Source of the DNA: Dyella solisilvae
Lineage (GTDB): Bacteria; Pseudomonadota; Gammaproteobacteria; Xanthomonadales; Rhodanobacteraceae
NCBI RefSeq assembly: GCF_003351225.1
Contig: NZ_QQSY01000003.1
Coordinates: forward strand, 62,001 to 126,000
Length of the DNA: 64,000 bases
Direction: 5' to 3'
Position numbers and translations under genes: made by a program. The notes beneath the pieces are model-generated. The model was given only the letters and a program-made list of their open reading frames with translations, was not told the origin of the DNA and ran no database searches. Shown in pieces: positions 34,883 through 42,240 of this stretch. Every line of letters starts with the position of its first letter. The first letter of the stretch is position 1.

Positions 34883-35023
34883 ATGCACCCGGTTTGGCAT
34901 GCCATTCTCCTGGAGCCGGTTGGTTGGCTGGCCATCGGCGGCAGCGTCGTCATGGTGGGCATCATCCTGGCGGTCGGCTGCTACGTGCGATGCAAGGTGC
35001 GCGAGGAAGAGCGCAGCCGGTAG
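34883..35023 (+). CDS. Small single-pass membrane protein (DUF3149-like)
   Basis: 46 residues: MHPVWHAILLEPVGWLAIGG, then a hydrophobic helix VVMVGIILAVGCYV and a charged tail RCKVREEERSR. The layout (short N-terminal aromatic part, one helix, basic-acidic tail) recalls small DUF3149-type membrane proteins. GGAGG lies eight bases before the ATG at 34883, which is the best ribosome site in the area; ATG 34862 and 34826 are in frame upstream. It lies alone on the plus strand between the fluoride switch and the Bcr/CflA gene. No function can be given. Confidence 0.65.
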   Translation: MHPVWHAILLEPVGWLAIGGSVVMVGIILAVGCYVRCKVREEERSR

Positions 35024-35139
35024 CCCGCGAAACCGGCCTGACGTGGCCAGTGCACCACGTCGGGCGCCCAATCGTCATGGCCCGGATGGCGACGCCGCCG
35101 GGCTATACTCGGCGCCTCTCGCTTTTCGTCGCCGTCGCC

Positions 35140-36408
35140 ATGACTTCTACCCAGCGCCCCGTCAGGCGCAGCCTGCCATGGCTGCTGGCGGGGCTGTCGA
35201 TGATCGGTCCGTTCACGATCGATGCGGTGTTCCCCGCGTTTCCGCTCATCGGTCAGCACTTCGGCGTGGGCAGCGCGCAGTTGCAACAGGTGATCAGCGT
35301 CTACCTGATCACCTATGCCGCCATGAGCCTGTTCCACGGCGCCATCTCCGACGCGATCGGGCGCAAGCCGGTCATCGTCGCCGGCATGCTGGTGTACGCC
35401 GTGGCGTCCGCGGGCGCGGCGCTCTCCACCTCGTTCGGGATGCTGCTGGCCTGTCGTTCGCTGCAGGGCATGTGCGCCGGCGCTGGCCTGGTGGTCGGGC
35501 GCGCCATCGTGCGCGATAGCCTGGCGGGCGCGGCCGCGCAGCAACTGATGTCGCGGGTGATGATGATCTTCAGCGTAGCCCCGGTGATCGCGCCCATCGT
35601 GGGCGCGCAGCTGCTGTTCCTGGGTGGCTGGCATGGCATCTTCTGGGTACTGACCGGCTTCACGCTGCTGCTGGCGGTGGCGCTGATGGTCTATCTGGAC
35701 GAAACCCATCCGCCCGCGGCGCGCACCTCGTTCCATCCCGGCACGCTGGTGCGCGGCTACCTCAGCTTCGGGCAGGATCCCCAGTTCTGGCCGCTGCTGA
35801 TCTCCTGCACCGTCAATTTCGCCGGCCTGTTCCTGTACATCGCCTCGGCGCCGCACATCATCCGCGACCTGCTGCACCTGTCGGCGCAAGGGTTCCCGTG
35901 GCTGTTCCTGCCCGTGGTGGCTGGCCTGATGATCGGCGCCTGGCTGTCGGGGCGCCTGGCCAACCGGCGCAGCGTGGCCTACACGGTGAACCTGGGCTAC
36001 AGCGCGATGCTGCTGGCCTGTGGATTGCACGTGCTGATGGGGCTGGTGACGGTCGAGCCGGTGCTGCCATGGTCAATGCTGCCGCTGGTGCTGCACGGCG
36101 TGGGCATCCAGCTGGCGTTCCCGACGCTGACCCTGCTGCTGCTCGATCGCTTCCCGCATCGACGCGGTGGCGTGTCGTCGGTGCAGGCGTTCTTCAGCCT
36201 GATGCTGTGCGCGGTGGTGGCTGGCGTGATCTCGCCCTGGTTGTCCGGTCGCATGTTGTACCTGGCGCTCGGCGCCTCCGTGCTGTCGCTGGTGGGCTGG
36301 CTGTCCTGGCGCTGGTACCGCCGCCTGACGCGCCGCCCGCTGGCGCAACAGCACCTGGCTCCGACGGCGGAGACCGAGCTGCAAACCGAAATCACCGAGC
36401 CGCGCTGA
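35140..36408 (+). CDS. Bcr/CflA family drug efflux transporter
   Basis: 422 residues, major facilitator superfamily with twelve membrane helices. DHA1-type marks are FTIDAVFPAFPLIG in helix 1, the loop motif DAIGRKPVIVAG near residue 70, and RSLQGMCAGAGLVVGRAIVRD in helices 4-5. Bcr/CflA proteins export bicyclomycin, chloramphenicol, sulfonamides or small peptides by proton antiport; the substrate here is not predictable. The start at ATG 35140 begins the first charged residues before helix 1; the open frame upstream overlaps the small membrane gene. A possible -10 TATACT lies at 35104-35109, without a good -35. Confidence 0.88.
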   Translation: MTSTQRPVRRSLPWLLAGLSMIGPFTIDAVFPAFPLIGQHFGVGSAQLQQVISVYLITYAAMSLFHGAISDAIGRKPVIVAGMLVYAVASAGAALSTSFGMLLACRSLQGMCAGAGLVVGRAIVRDSLAGAAAQQLMSRVMMIFSVAPVIAPIVGAQLLFLGGWHGIFWVLTGFTLLLAVALMVYLDETHPPAARTSFHPGTLVRGYLSFGQDPQFWPLLISCTVNFAGLFLYIASAPHIIRDLLHLSAQGFPWLFLPVVAGLMIGAWLSGRLANRRSVAYTVNLGYSAMLLACGLHVLMGLVTVEPVLPWSMLPLVLHGVGIQLAFPTLTLLLLDRFPHRRGGVSSVQAFFSLMLCAVVAGVISPWLSGRMLYLALGASVLSLVGWLSWRWYRRLTRRPLAQQHLAPTAETELQTEITEPR

Positions 36409-36434
36409 GCGCCCCGCCGGCCCCCGCATCGGTG

Positions 36435-36950
36435 TCAGGCGACGAAGATGGGCGTGCCTTCCGGCGTGAGCAATCCGCGCTCGATCAGCCAGTGCAATGC
36501 ATTGCCGGCATCCTGTTCGAACCACGCGCGCGTCGAGCCGAGGCGGTACGAGTATCCCCAGGCATCCATGTCGGCCATCAGCCGATCGCGTCCCACGCCC
36601 GGCAGCTGGTCGGCCAGCACGATCTGCAGGTAGCAGGTCGCGTCCTCCTCGTCGATCGAGTCGGTGGCGTCGGTGTGCACGGAAGCGCGGCGCTCCGCGG
36701 GCAGCACGATCAGGTGGCCGGCTTCGTGCAGCAGCGAATGCACCGGCGTGTCGTCACGGGCGTAGACGTCGGTGCCGATGATGCCGGCCTCGTCATCGCC
36801 CCAGAAGCTGCCGGGTATGGCTTGTCCCGCTTCGACGCGGTGCAGCCGCAGGCCGTAGCGCGCCAGTAGAGCCGAGGCTGCGGTGAAACCGGTCGCGTCG
36901 AGGCGCAGCACACTGGCTTCGGCGGGGGAGGTGGGCGATTCAGGTGACAT
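36435..36950 (-). CDS. Protein with HEXXH zincin-like motif, function unknown
   Basis: 171 residues, soluble, not recognised as a named family. It contains LLHEAGHLIVLP near residue 75, an HEXXH motif typical of metallopeptidases, with Asp/Glu residues downstream (SIDEEDATCYLQIVLAD) that could supply the third ligand. No signal peptide, so it is cytoplasmic. It could be a small metallopeptidase or a zinc-binding protein. The start is ATG 36948-36950. It converges with the Bcr/CflA gene (26 bases apart) and follows minE on the same strand after a terminator-like hairpin. Confidence 0.68.
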   Translation of the reverse strand: MSPESPTSPAEASVLRLDATGFTAASALLARYGLRLHRVEAGQAIPGSFWGDDEAGIIGTDVYARDDTPVHSLLHEAGHLIVLPAERRASVHTDATDSIDEEDATCYLQIVLADQLPGVGRDRLMADMDAWGYSYRLGSTRAWFEQDAGNALHWLIERGLLTPEGTPIFVA

Positions 36951-36990
36951 GACGACGTGGGCCGCCCAAGGCGGCAGTGGTGCGGGTACG

Positions 36991-37019
36991 GCAAGGCGCG
37001 GGATGCTCCCGCGCCTTGC
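36991..37019 (-). terminator. Strong hairpin after minE
   Basis: GCAAGGCGCGGGA (36991-37003) and TCCCGCGCCTTGC (37007-37019) form a perfect 13-base stem with a three-base loop, starting two bases after the minE stop. There is no T-run, but the position and stability fit termination of the min operon. Confidence 0.7.
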
Positions 37020-37021
37020 GG

Positions 37022-37291
37022 TCAGGCGGTCTTGGCGGGGACGCCTTCGGGCAGCGCGACCGAAAGCTCGAGGATTTCGTGTCCGCTGTCGCGCTCGACA
37101 TTGATGTTGATGGCTTCGAGATCGACGTTGACGTACTTCTTGATCACTTCGAGCAGCTCGTTGCGCAGCAACGGCAGGTAGTCGGGGGCGCCCCGCGTGG
37201 AGCGCTCCTGAGCCACGATGATGCGAAGGCGCTCCTTGGCGACGGCAGCAGTGGGTTCCGGCTTGCGCTTCAGGAAATCAAGAATGCCCAT
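37022..37291 (-). CDS. minE: Cell division topological specificity factor MinE
   Basis: Displaces MinC from MinD and drives the pole-to-pole oscillation. 89 residues: the amphipathic membrane-binding N-terminus GILDFLKRK, the MinD-interacting segment [14 protein letters not shown] and the dimerising C-terminus ([16 protein letters not shown]) are all present. GGAGG, overlapping the end of minD, precedes the ATG at 37291. It is last of the minCDE operon. Confidence 0.96.
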   Translation of the reverse strand: MGILDFLKRKPEPTAAVAKERLRIIVAQERSTRGAPDYLPLLRNELLEVIKKYVNVDLEAININVERDSGHEILELSVALPEGVPAKTA

Positions 37292-37296
37292 CGCGA

Positions 37297-38112
37297 TCAG
37301 CCTCCGAATACGCGCTGGAAGAAGCCCTTCTTGGGCGCGTCGAGGAAGCGCATGACGCGTTCCTCGCCGAGGATGCGGGCCACGGTATCGCTATAGGCCT
37401 GGCCGGCAAACGAGTTGTCATCGAGGATGACCGGCACGCCGGCGTTGGAGGCGGCCAGCACGTTTTCCGATTCCGGGATCACGCCGACCACGTTGATGCC
37501 GAGGATATCCTCGACGTCCTTCACGCTCAGCATCTCGCCCACCGCCACGCGGGCGGGGTTGTAGCGGGTCAGCAGCAGGTGCTGCTTGATCGCGCCGTCA
37601 CCGCGCTCGGCGCGGCGGGTCTTGCTGGCGAGCAGGCCGAGGATGCGATCGGAGTCGCGCACCGAGGACACTTCCGGGTTCACCACCACCACCGCGTGGT
37701 CGGCGAAGTACATCGCCAGGTGGGCGCCCTTCTCGATGCCGGCCGGCGAATCGCAGATGACGTAGTCGAAGCCCTCGTTGCCGAGGTCCTCGAGCACCTT
37801 CTCCACGCCTTCCTGGGTGAGGGCGTCCTTGTCGCGCGTCTGGCTGGCGGCCAGCACGTAGAGGTTCTCGTAGCGCTTGTCCTTGATGAGGGCCTGCTTG
37901 AGCGTCGCTTCGCCGTGCACGACATTGACGAAGTCGTACACCACGCGACGCTCGCAGCCCATGATCAGATCGAGGTTGCGCAGGCCGACGTCGAAATCGA
38001 TCACCGCGACTTTCTTGCCGGCCATGGCAAGGCCCGTGGCAAGCGAGGCACTGGTCGTGGTCTTGCCCACGCCACCCTTGCCTGAAGTGACAACGATAAT
38101 CTCAGCAGTCAA
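37297..38112 (-). CDS. minD: Septum site-determining ATPase MinD
   Basis: Membrane-associated ATPase that recruits MinC and is released by MinE, keeping the Z-ring at mid-cell. 271 residues. The deviant Walker A motif GKGGVGKTT near residue 11, a [11 protein letters not shown] switch and [11 protein letters not shown] (Walker B region) are intact, and the C-terminal amphipathic membrane-targeting helix [14 protein letters not shown] is present. The start codon is TTG at 38110-38112, with GGAG seven bases upstream. It lies five bases upstream of minE and 42 after minC. Confidence 0.97.
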   Translation of the reverse strand: MTAEIIVVTSGKGGVGKTTTSASLATGLAMAGKKVAVIDFDVGLRNLDLIMGCERRVVYDFVNVVHGEATLKQALIKDKRYENLYVLAASQTRDKDALTQEGVEKVLEDLGNEGFDYVICDSPAGIEKGAHLAMYFADHAVVVVNPEVSSVRDSDRILGLLASKTRRAERGDGAIKQHLLLTRYNPARVAVGEMLSVKDVEDILGINVVGVIPESENVLAASNAGVPVILDDNSFAGQAYSDTVARILGEERVMRFLDAPKKGFFQRVFGG

Positions 38113-38154
38113 GGCTCATCTCCGCATGATTCTTTGTAGTAGTAATGGCGATCG

Positions 38155-38922
38155 TCACAGCTTGGCGATCAGCAGTTTTTCCCCTTCGAGCCAGCATCGC
38201 ACAGACTGGCCCTCGAGGTCTTTCGGAATTTGTTCAAACACGCGGTAGTGGCCGGCGATGGCCACCAGTTCCGCGCGGAAGTCGGAAATATAGATGCGCG
38301 CCTTCTCATCGCCCTGTGCGCCAGCCATCGCACGACCGCGAAGGCTGCCGTAGATATGGATGCTGCCATCGGCGATGACTTCGGCGCCGTTGGCGACCAC
38401 GCCGTTGATGACCAGGTCGCGGTCGCGAGCGTAGACCTGCTGGCCGGAGCGCACGGCGCCGTCGATCGACTGGGCGCCAAGCGGGGCGGCGGCCGGCGGC
38501 GCCGGTTCGCTGCGCACCGCTTCGGCGCGTCGCACCGGTTCGGCCGGCGGGGCGGGCGGAGCGATGCTGCCGCCGTCGGCCGGCTCATAGGCGGCGCGAA
38601 ACTTGGCGATGAGCGGAAGGCCCATGCGAAGGGCCAGCGCTTCCATCTCGCTGGTGCCATAGGCCAGCCCCACCGGCAGCATGCCGGCGCTGCGCACAGC
38701 TTCGAGCAAGGCGTCGACCGTGCCGTCGTCAGGCAGCTCGAGCAGGTGGCTCAGGTCCAGCACCACGGCGGCGCGGGAGAACAGCTGCGGCGCAGTGCGT
38801 ACGCGGCGTTCGAGTTCATCGCAAAGGGCGGCGGCGTCAACGCGGCGAATGCGCACGTTGGCGATGCCGACCTGGCCGAAGCGCAGGTCGCAGGCGTCTT
38901 GGGTATCCATTCGTGCATTCAC
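38155..38922 (-). CDS. minC: Septum site-determining protein MinC
   Basis: Inhibits FtsZ polymerisation when bound to MinD. 255 residues. N-terminal FtsZ-inhibiting domain to about residue 115; a Pro/Ala-rich linker (about 118-148, PPAPPAEPVRR); a C-terminal beta-helix with the MinD-binding face (GQQVYARDRDLVINGVVANG, GSIHIYGSLRGRAMAG). The start chosen is GTG 38922, which overlaps the stop of the GNAT gene (GTGA); ATG 38910 is the alternative. It is first of minCDE in this reading, co-transcribed with the GNAT gene. Confidence 0.93.
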   Translation of the reverse strand: MNARMDTQDACDLRFGQVGIANVRIRRVDAAALCDELERRVRTAPQLFSRAAVVLDLSHLLELPDDGTVDALLEAVRSAGMLPVGLAYGTSEMEALALRMGLPLIAKFRAAYEPADGGSIAPPAPPAEPVRRAEAVRSEPAPPAAAPLGAQSIDGAVRSGQQVYARDRDLVINGVVANGAEVIADGSIHIYGSLRGRAMAGAQGDEKARIYISDFRAELVAIAGHYRVFEQIPKDLEGQSVRCWLEGEKLLIAKL

Positions 38923-39539
38923 GGGCGCCGCTCTCCGGCGAGGCGGCGCTGGGGGGAGTCAGGGTGGAAAGGGCGTTCGCGCTCGGTCAGCCACGGTTCG
39001 TCGGGCAGGCCGCCGTGGTCCAGGTAGGTCTCGCGCACGTAGGCGTAGCTGGGTAGATCTTTGGCCAGCAGGCTGACCTGGGGTCCGGTGTCGCCCATGC
39101 GCTGCTGGCCCACTTCCTGGAAGCCATAGGTGCCGTGGAACAGCACCACGACGTCGTCGCGCGGCTCCAGGAACACTTCGCAGGTGAGCAGCGGCACGCG
39201 CACCTCGGCGAAGCTGGTCACGTCGCAATAGAAGATGCGACCCAGGCCGTGGCGGCGGTAGGCATTGGCGATGACGATGCGGTCGATGTACGCGAACTGC
39301 GGGTAATGCTCGGAAAACCAGCGGTAGTTCGGGCTGTCGTACTGGCTGCCTTCGCGCAGGGCGATCAGGAATCCCGCCAGATGACCGTCGATCTCGGCCA
39401 CCCGGAAATAGTCCGCGTGATCGTAGAAGTAGCGCAGCTGCGCCGCGTCGAGGGCGAGGATGGTGCGGCCGGCGGCGTTGTTGAGCGCCAGTACGGCATC
39501 CAGGTCGTGCTCTCGCACGTCGCGGATGGCAAGTGCCAT
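38919..39539 (-). CDS. GNAT family acetyltransferase
   Basis: 206 residues, with the GNAT fold: VREHDLDAVLALNN at the start, FLIALREGSQYDSP in the middle and the acetyl-CoA loop NAYRRHGLGR (RxxGxG) near residue 102. It lacks an ATP-grasp or methyl group domain, so it is a plain acyltransferase of unknown substrate. ATG 39539 has GGAG six bases upstream; a TTG 11 codons before is possible. It overlaps minC by four bases and is transcribed ahead of it, so it may be tied to cell division or just be a hitchhiker. Confidence 0.87.
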   Translation of the reverse strand: MALAIRDVREHDLDAVLALNNAAGRTILALDAAQLRYFYDHADYFRVAEIDGHLAGFLIALREGSQYDSPNYRWFSEHYPQFAYIDRIVIANAYRRHGLGRIFYCDVTSFAEVRVPLLTCEVFLEPRDDVVVLFHGTYGFQEVGQQRMGDTGPQVSLLAKDLPSYAYVRETYLDHGGLPDEPWLTERERPFHPDSPQRRLAGERRP

Positions 39540-39750
39540 TCGGTGCTCCGCTTTTTCGTAGTTCGAGGACAAGGCCGTTTTATCGGCCCCGCTTAGCGGG
39601 CGGCATTATGGCACGCGACCGGCGGGCGCACATATCACGGCGCACCATGTAAAACCTTCGTAAAGCGCCAGCCACCATGGCTTCTGGCAGGGGGCGGGGA
39701 ATGACTTCTCACGCATTGCACCACGCCAGCGGCCGGCCGATGATGGGCGT

Positions 39751-40980
39751 ATGGCATGGTCCAACATCAACCACATCCGGCTGCTTCGGTACACCGGGCT
39801 GTTCACCTACCTCTGCGTGGCCTTGCCGCTCCTGTCGGGGCCAGGCGGCCTTGCGCAGGTCAATGCGTGGTGGAGCAACCCCAATATTTCCGGCTGGATC
39901 CTTTCCTACCTGATCTTCGGCGTCACCTACCTGCTGCTGACCCGGCGCTCGGGCATGACGCGGCAGACCGGCTACCCCTCGGTCGTCCAACTTCTGGGCC
40001 TGGTGGTGCTGACGGGGTCGGCGGTGGCGATGGGCTGGTTCAGCCAGAGCGGCCTGTCGGCCATGCTGATGCTGGTGATCGCGGTGGTGCTGCCGTGGCA
40101 GCTGCCGGTCGGGGCAGGGCTGATGTGGATGCTGCTGCAGAACCTGATGCTGATCCCGATCATCGCCAGCTACATGGGCTGGACGATCGTGACTGCATTC
40201 CTGCAGGTGTGCATGTACCTGGGCATCTCCGCGCTGGTGTTCTTCACCTCGATGATCGCCAGCCTGCAGGCCGAGGAGCGCGAGGTGCAGCGCCGGCTGA
40301 ACTCCGAACTGCGCGCGACCCGAGCCCTGCTGGCCGAGTCGACCCGCATCGCCGAGCGCATGCGCATCGCGCGCGACCTGCACGATCTGGTCGGCCATCA
40401 CTTGACGGCGCTCAGCCTCAACCTGGAAGTGGCCAGCCACCTGGTCAATCCGCAGGCGGCCGAGCACGTGCATAAGGCGCAAGTCACCGCCAAGCACCTG
40501 CTTTCGGACGTGCGCGAGGTGGTGAGCGAGCTGCGCCAGGATGATGCGATCGACCTCACCCAGGCGCTGCGCAGCCTGATCGAAGGCGTGCCTGGCCTGC
40601 GCGTGCACGTGGAAACGCCGCCGCGCTTCAGCGTGGAGGATCCGCGTCGGGCCCAGGTGCTGTTGCGATGTGCGCAGGAAATCATCACCAACACGGCGCG
40701 GCATGCCGCGGCGCGCAACCTGTGGCTGCGCTTTGACTATGTCAACGCGAATCTGCTGGAACTGTCCGCGCGCGACGACGGCCGGGGCGCGGCAAACTTC
40801 AAGCCGGGCAACGGTTTGTCGGGCATGCGCGAGCGCCTGAACGAATTCGAGGGTAGCGTTACGGTGGACCCGGCGCTGGCCCAGGGCTTCGCGCTCACCG
40901 TACGCTTGCCGCTGGGCGAGGTGCCCGAGTTGGCGCATACCCCGTCACGGTTTGAACCGCCCGCTCTGGGCATGGTTTAG
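39751..40980 (+). CDS. DesK/NarX-type sensor histidine kinase
   Basis: 409 residues. The N-terminal 160 residues hold five or six membrane helices, without a clear periplasmic domain, so it may sense the membrane itself. The HisKA_3 dimerisation helix contains the phospho-acceptor His in RIARDLHDLVGHHLTALSLN near residue 212. The ATPase domain has ITNTARHAAA (N box) and RDDGRGA plus GLSGMRERL (G1/G2 boxes). It is followed by a LuxR-type response regulator 394 bases downstream, its likely partner, but the gap carries a structured repeat. The start is ATG 39751. Confidence 0.92.
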   Translation: MAWSNINHIRLLRYTGLFTYLCVALPLLSGPGGLAQVNAWWSNPNISGWILSYLIFGVTYLLLTRRSGMTRQTGYPSVVQLLGLVVLTGSAVAMGWFSQSGLSAMLMLVIAVVLPWQLPVGAGLMWMLLQNLMLIPIIASYMGWTIVTAFLQVCMYLGISALVFFTSMIASLQAEEREVQRRLNSELRATRALLAESTRIAERMRIARDLHDLVGHHLTALSLNLEVASHLVNPQAAEHVHKAQVTAKHLLSDVREVVSELRQDDAIDLTQALRSLIEGVPGLRVHVETPPRFSVEDPRRAQVLLRCAQEIITNTARHAAARNLWLRFDYVNANLLELSARDDGRGAANFKPGNGLSGMRERLNEFEGSVTVDPALAQGFALTVRLPLGEVPELAHTPSRFEPPALGMV

Positions 40981-41047
40981 GACGGCGGGGGTTCATGTCC
41001 CGTCGTTTGGTCGTGCCAAAATATGTGCTGCTTGGATAGCAGCATCG

Positions 41048-41183
41048 TCAGAGTCCATTTCATGCCTACACATGGTCTGCGCCGGGAGTTGTTTGCCCGC
41101 GAGACCAGGAAGAACGAGGGAGTGTATGTCGATACACGACCGAGTGATGACGCCGGATCGGGGGCAAACAAACCCGGCCCGGA
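41048..41183 (+). repeat. 136-bp structured repeat, copy 1
   Basis: Matches 49616-49751 (inverted) without gaps; about 108 of 136 positions agree. Counting 41080 as position 1 of the conserved part, position 10 pairs with 92, 22 with 80, 23 with 79 and 48 with 53; in every one of these pairs both bases change together between copies, keeping the pairing (T-A to C-G, G-C to A-T, A-T to G-C, T-A to C-G). The inner hairpin is GTGTAT-GTCG-ATACAC, the outer stem CCGGG..TTGTTTGCCC with GGGCAAACAA.CCCGG. The similarity ends at TCAGAG on the left. A palindrome follows on the right. Confidence 0.9.
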
Positions 41184-41185
41184 GG

Positions 41186-41286
41186 GTTGCTCGCCTGAGC
41201 GCGCCAGGAAGCGGCGCGCGGCTTGACCTGACAGCCAGTCAGGCGCTGCGCCACGCTCCCGTCCCCGGCGCGCTCAGGTGAGCAAC
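41186..41286 (+). repeat. REP-like palindrome attached to structured repeat copy 1
   Basis: Arms GTTGCTCGCCTGAGCGCGCC (41186-41205) and GGCGCGCTCAGGTGAGCAAC (41267-41286) agree at 19 of 20 positions; a smaller inner hairpin CCTGAC-AGCCA-GTCAGG sits at 41227-41243. The element begins GGTTG and ends CAACGCGG, exactly like the different palindrome attached to copy 2. Confidence 0.8.
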
Positions 41287-41373
41287 GCGGACTATGTGTA
41301 GACATGGAATGGACTCTATCTCCCGCTGGCCGCGGGCATCGCACGCAGGCCACCAATGTTTCGAGGATCCGCG

Positions 41374-42015
41374 ATGATTTCCGTCTGTCTTGTTGATGAC
41401 CAGAACCTGGTTCGCCAGGGTGTCCGTTCACTGCTGGATCTGGCGGAGGACATCCGCGTGGTGGCCGAATGCGCCGATGGCGCCCAGGCCGTGCAGGACA
41501 TTCCTCGGGTGAAGCCCGACGTGGTGCTGCTGGACCTGCGCATGCCCAACATGAGCGGGCTGGAAGTGCTGCAGGCGCTGTCCGCCCGCAATGAATTGCC
41601 GCCCACCATCATCCTCACCACCTTCGACGACGACCAACTGGTGCTGCAGGGCCTGAAGGCCGGCGCCCGCGGCTACCTGCTCAAGGACGTCTCGCTGGAG
41701 CAACTGGTCGAGGCCGTGCGCACGGTGGCGGCCGGCGGCTCGCTGGTGGCCCCGATGGTCACCCAGCGCCTGCTGGCCGGGGTGGGGCGCATGCAGAACC
41801 AGTTCACCAGCCTGGAGCAGCCCGACCCCCTGACCGAGCGCGAGACCGAGATCCTGCGCCTGCTGTCCGGCGGCTACAGCAACAAGGAGATCGCCAACTC
41901 CCTGAAAGTGGCGGAGGGAACGGTGAAAAACCACGTGTCCAACATCCTCTCCAAGCTGGGCGTTCGCGACCGCACCCGCGCGGTCCTCAAGGCCCTGGAA
42001 CTGGGCATCGTCTGA
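41374..42015 (+). CDS. LuxR/NarL-type response regulator
   Basis: 213 residues. Receiver domain: acidic pocket DD in CLVDDQNLVRQG, phospho-acceptor Asp in VVLLDLRMPNMSG near residue 53, Lys in YLLKDVS near 104. The output domain is a LuxR helix-turn-helix: LTERETEILRLLSGGYSNKE and KVAEGTVKNHVSNILSKLG. GAGGA lies seven bases before the ATG at 41374. It is the likely partner of the DesK-type kinase upstream; no other regulator is nearby. Targets cannot be told, but it is followed by the START-like membrane protein after 225 bases. Confidence 0.93.
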   Translation: MISVCLVDDQNLVRQGVRSLLDLAEDIRVVAECADGAQAVQDIPRVKPDVVLLDLRMPNMSGLEVLQALSARNELPPTIILTTFDDDQLVLQGLKAGARGYLLKDVSLEQLVEAVRTVAAGGSLVAPMVTQRLLAGVGRMQNQFTSLEQPDPLTERETEILRLLSGGYSNKEIANSLKVAEGTVKNHVSNILSKLGVRDRTRAVLKALELGIV

Positions 42016-42240
42016 GCCCCGGGCCGGGGTCCGGCCGGACCCCCGCCGTACCCCGGGGAATGGCCGTCGGGCAGTCTTTACGGCCCGATGGCGTTCAGGC
42101 GCGCGAGCAAGTAGTATCGGTAACTTCGGCGCCGGCCGACCCCCTGTCATGCAGCGATTTCTTCGGGAATCTCCCGTGGCGGGCCGGTCTCCGGCGACAG
42201 CCTTGTGCCGTATACAGAGAGACGTGCGGAGAACCCTGTA

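Larger units (their letters stand above)
40981..41373 (+). other. Gap between histidine kinase and response regulator
   Basis: This 393-base stretch between the kinase and regulator genes is filled mainly by the structured repeat (41048-41183) and the palindrome (41186-41286). No gene is supported. The first 67 bases, between the kinase stop and the repeat, show nothing. The stretch 41287-41373 probably contains the regulator's own ribosome site (GAGGA at 41363-41367). Confidence 0.6.

Noticed and set aside
41080-41183. Attachment site or insertion-sequence end as explanation of the 136-bp repeat.
   Set aside because: No transposase or integrase gene is nearby and no target-site duplication could be seen at the edges; kept as a structured repeat instead.
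41023-41226. Open frame through structured repeat copy 1 whose translation resembles the frame through copy 2 (RRELF...RKNEGVYV...SDDAG).
   Set aside because: Differences between the copies do not favour synonymous codon positions, several conserved-looking residues follow from the DNA identity, and compensatory changes in a stem explain the conservation better than a protein.
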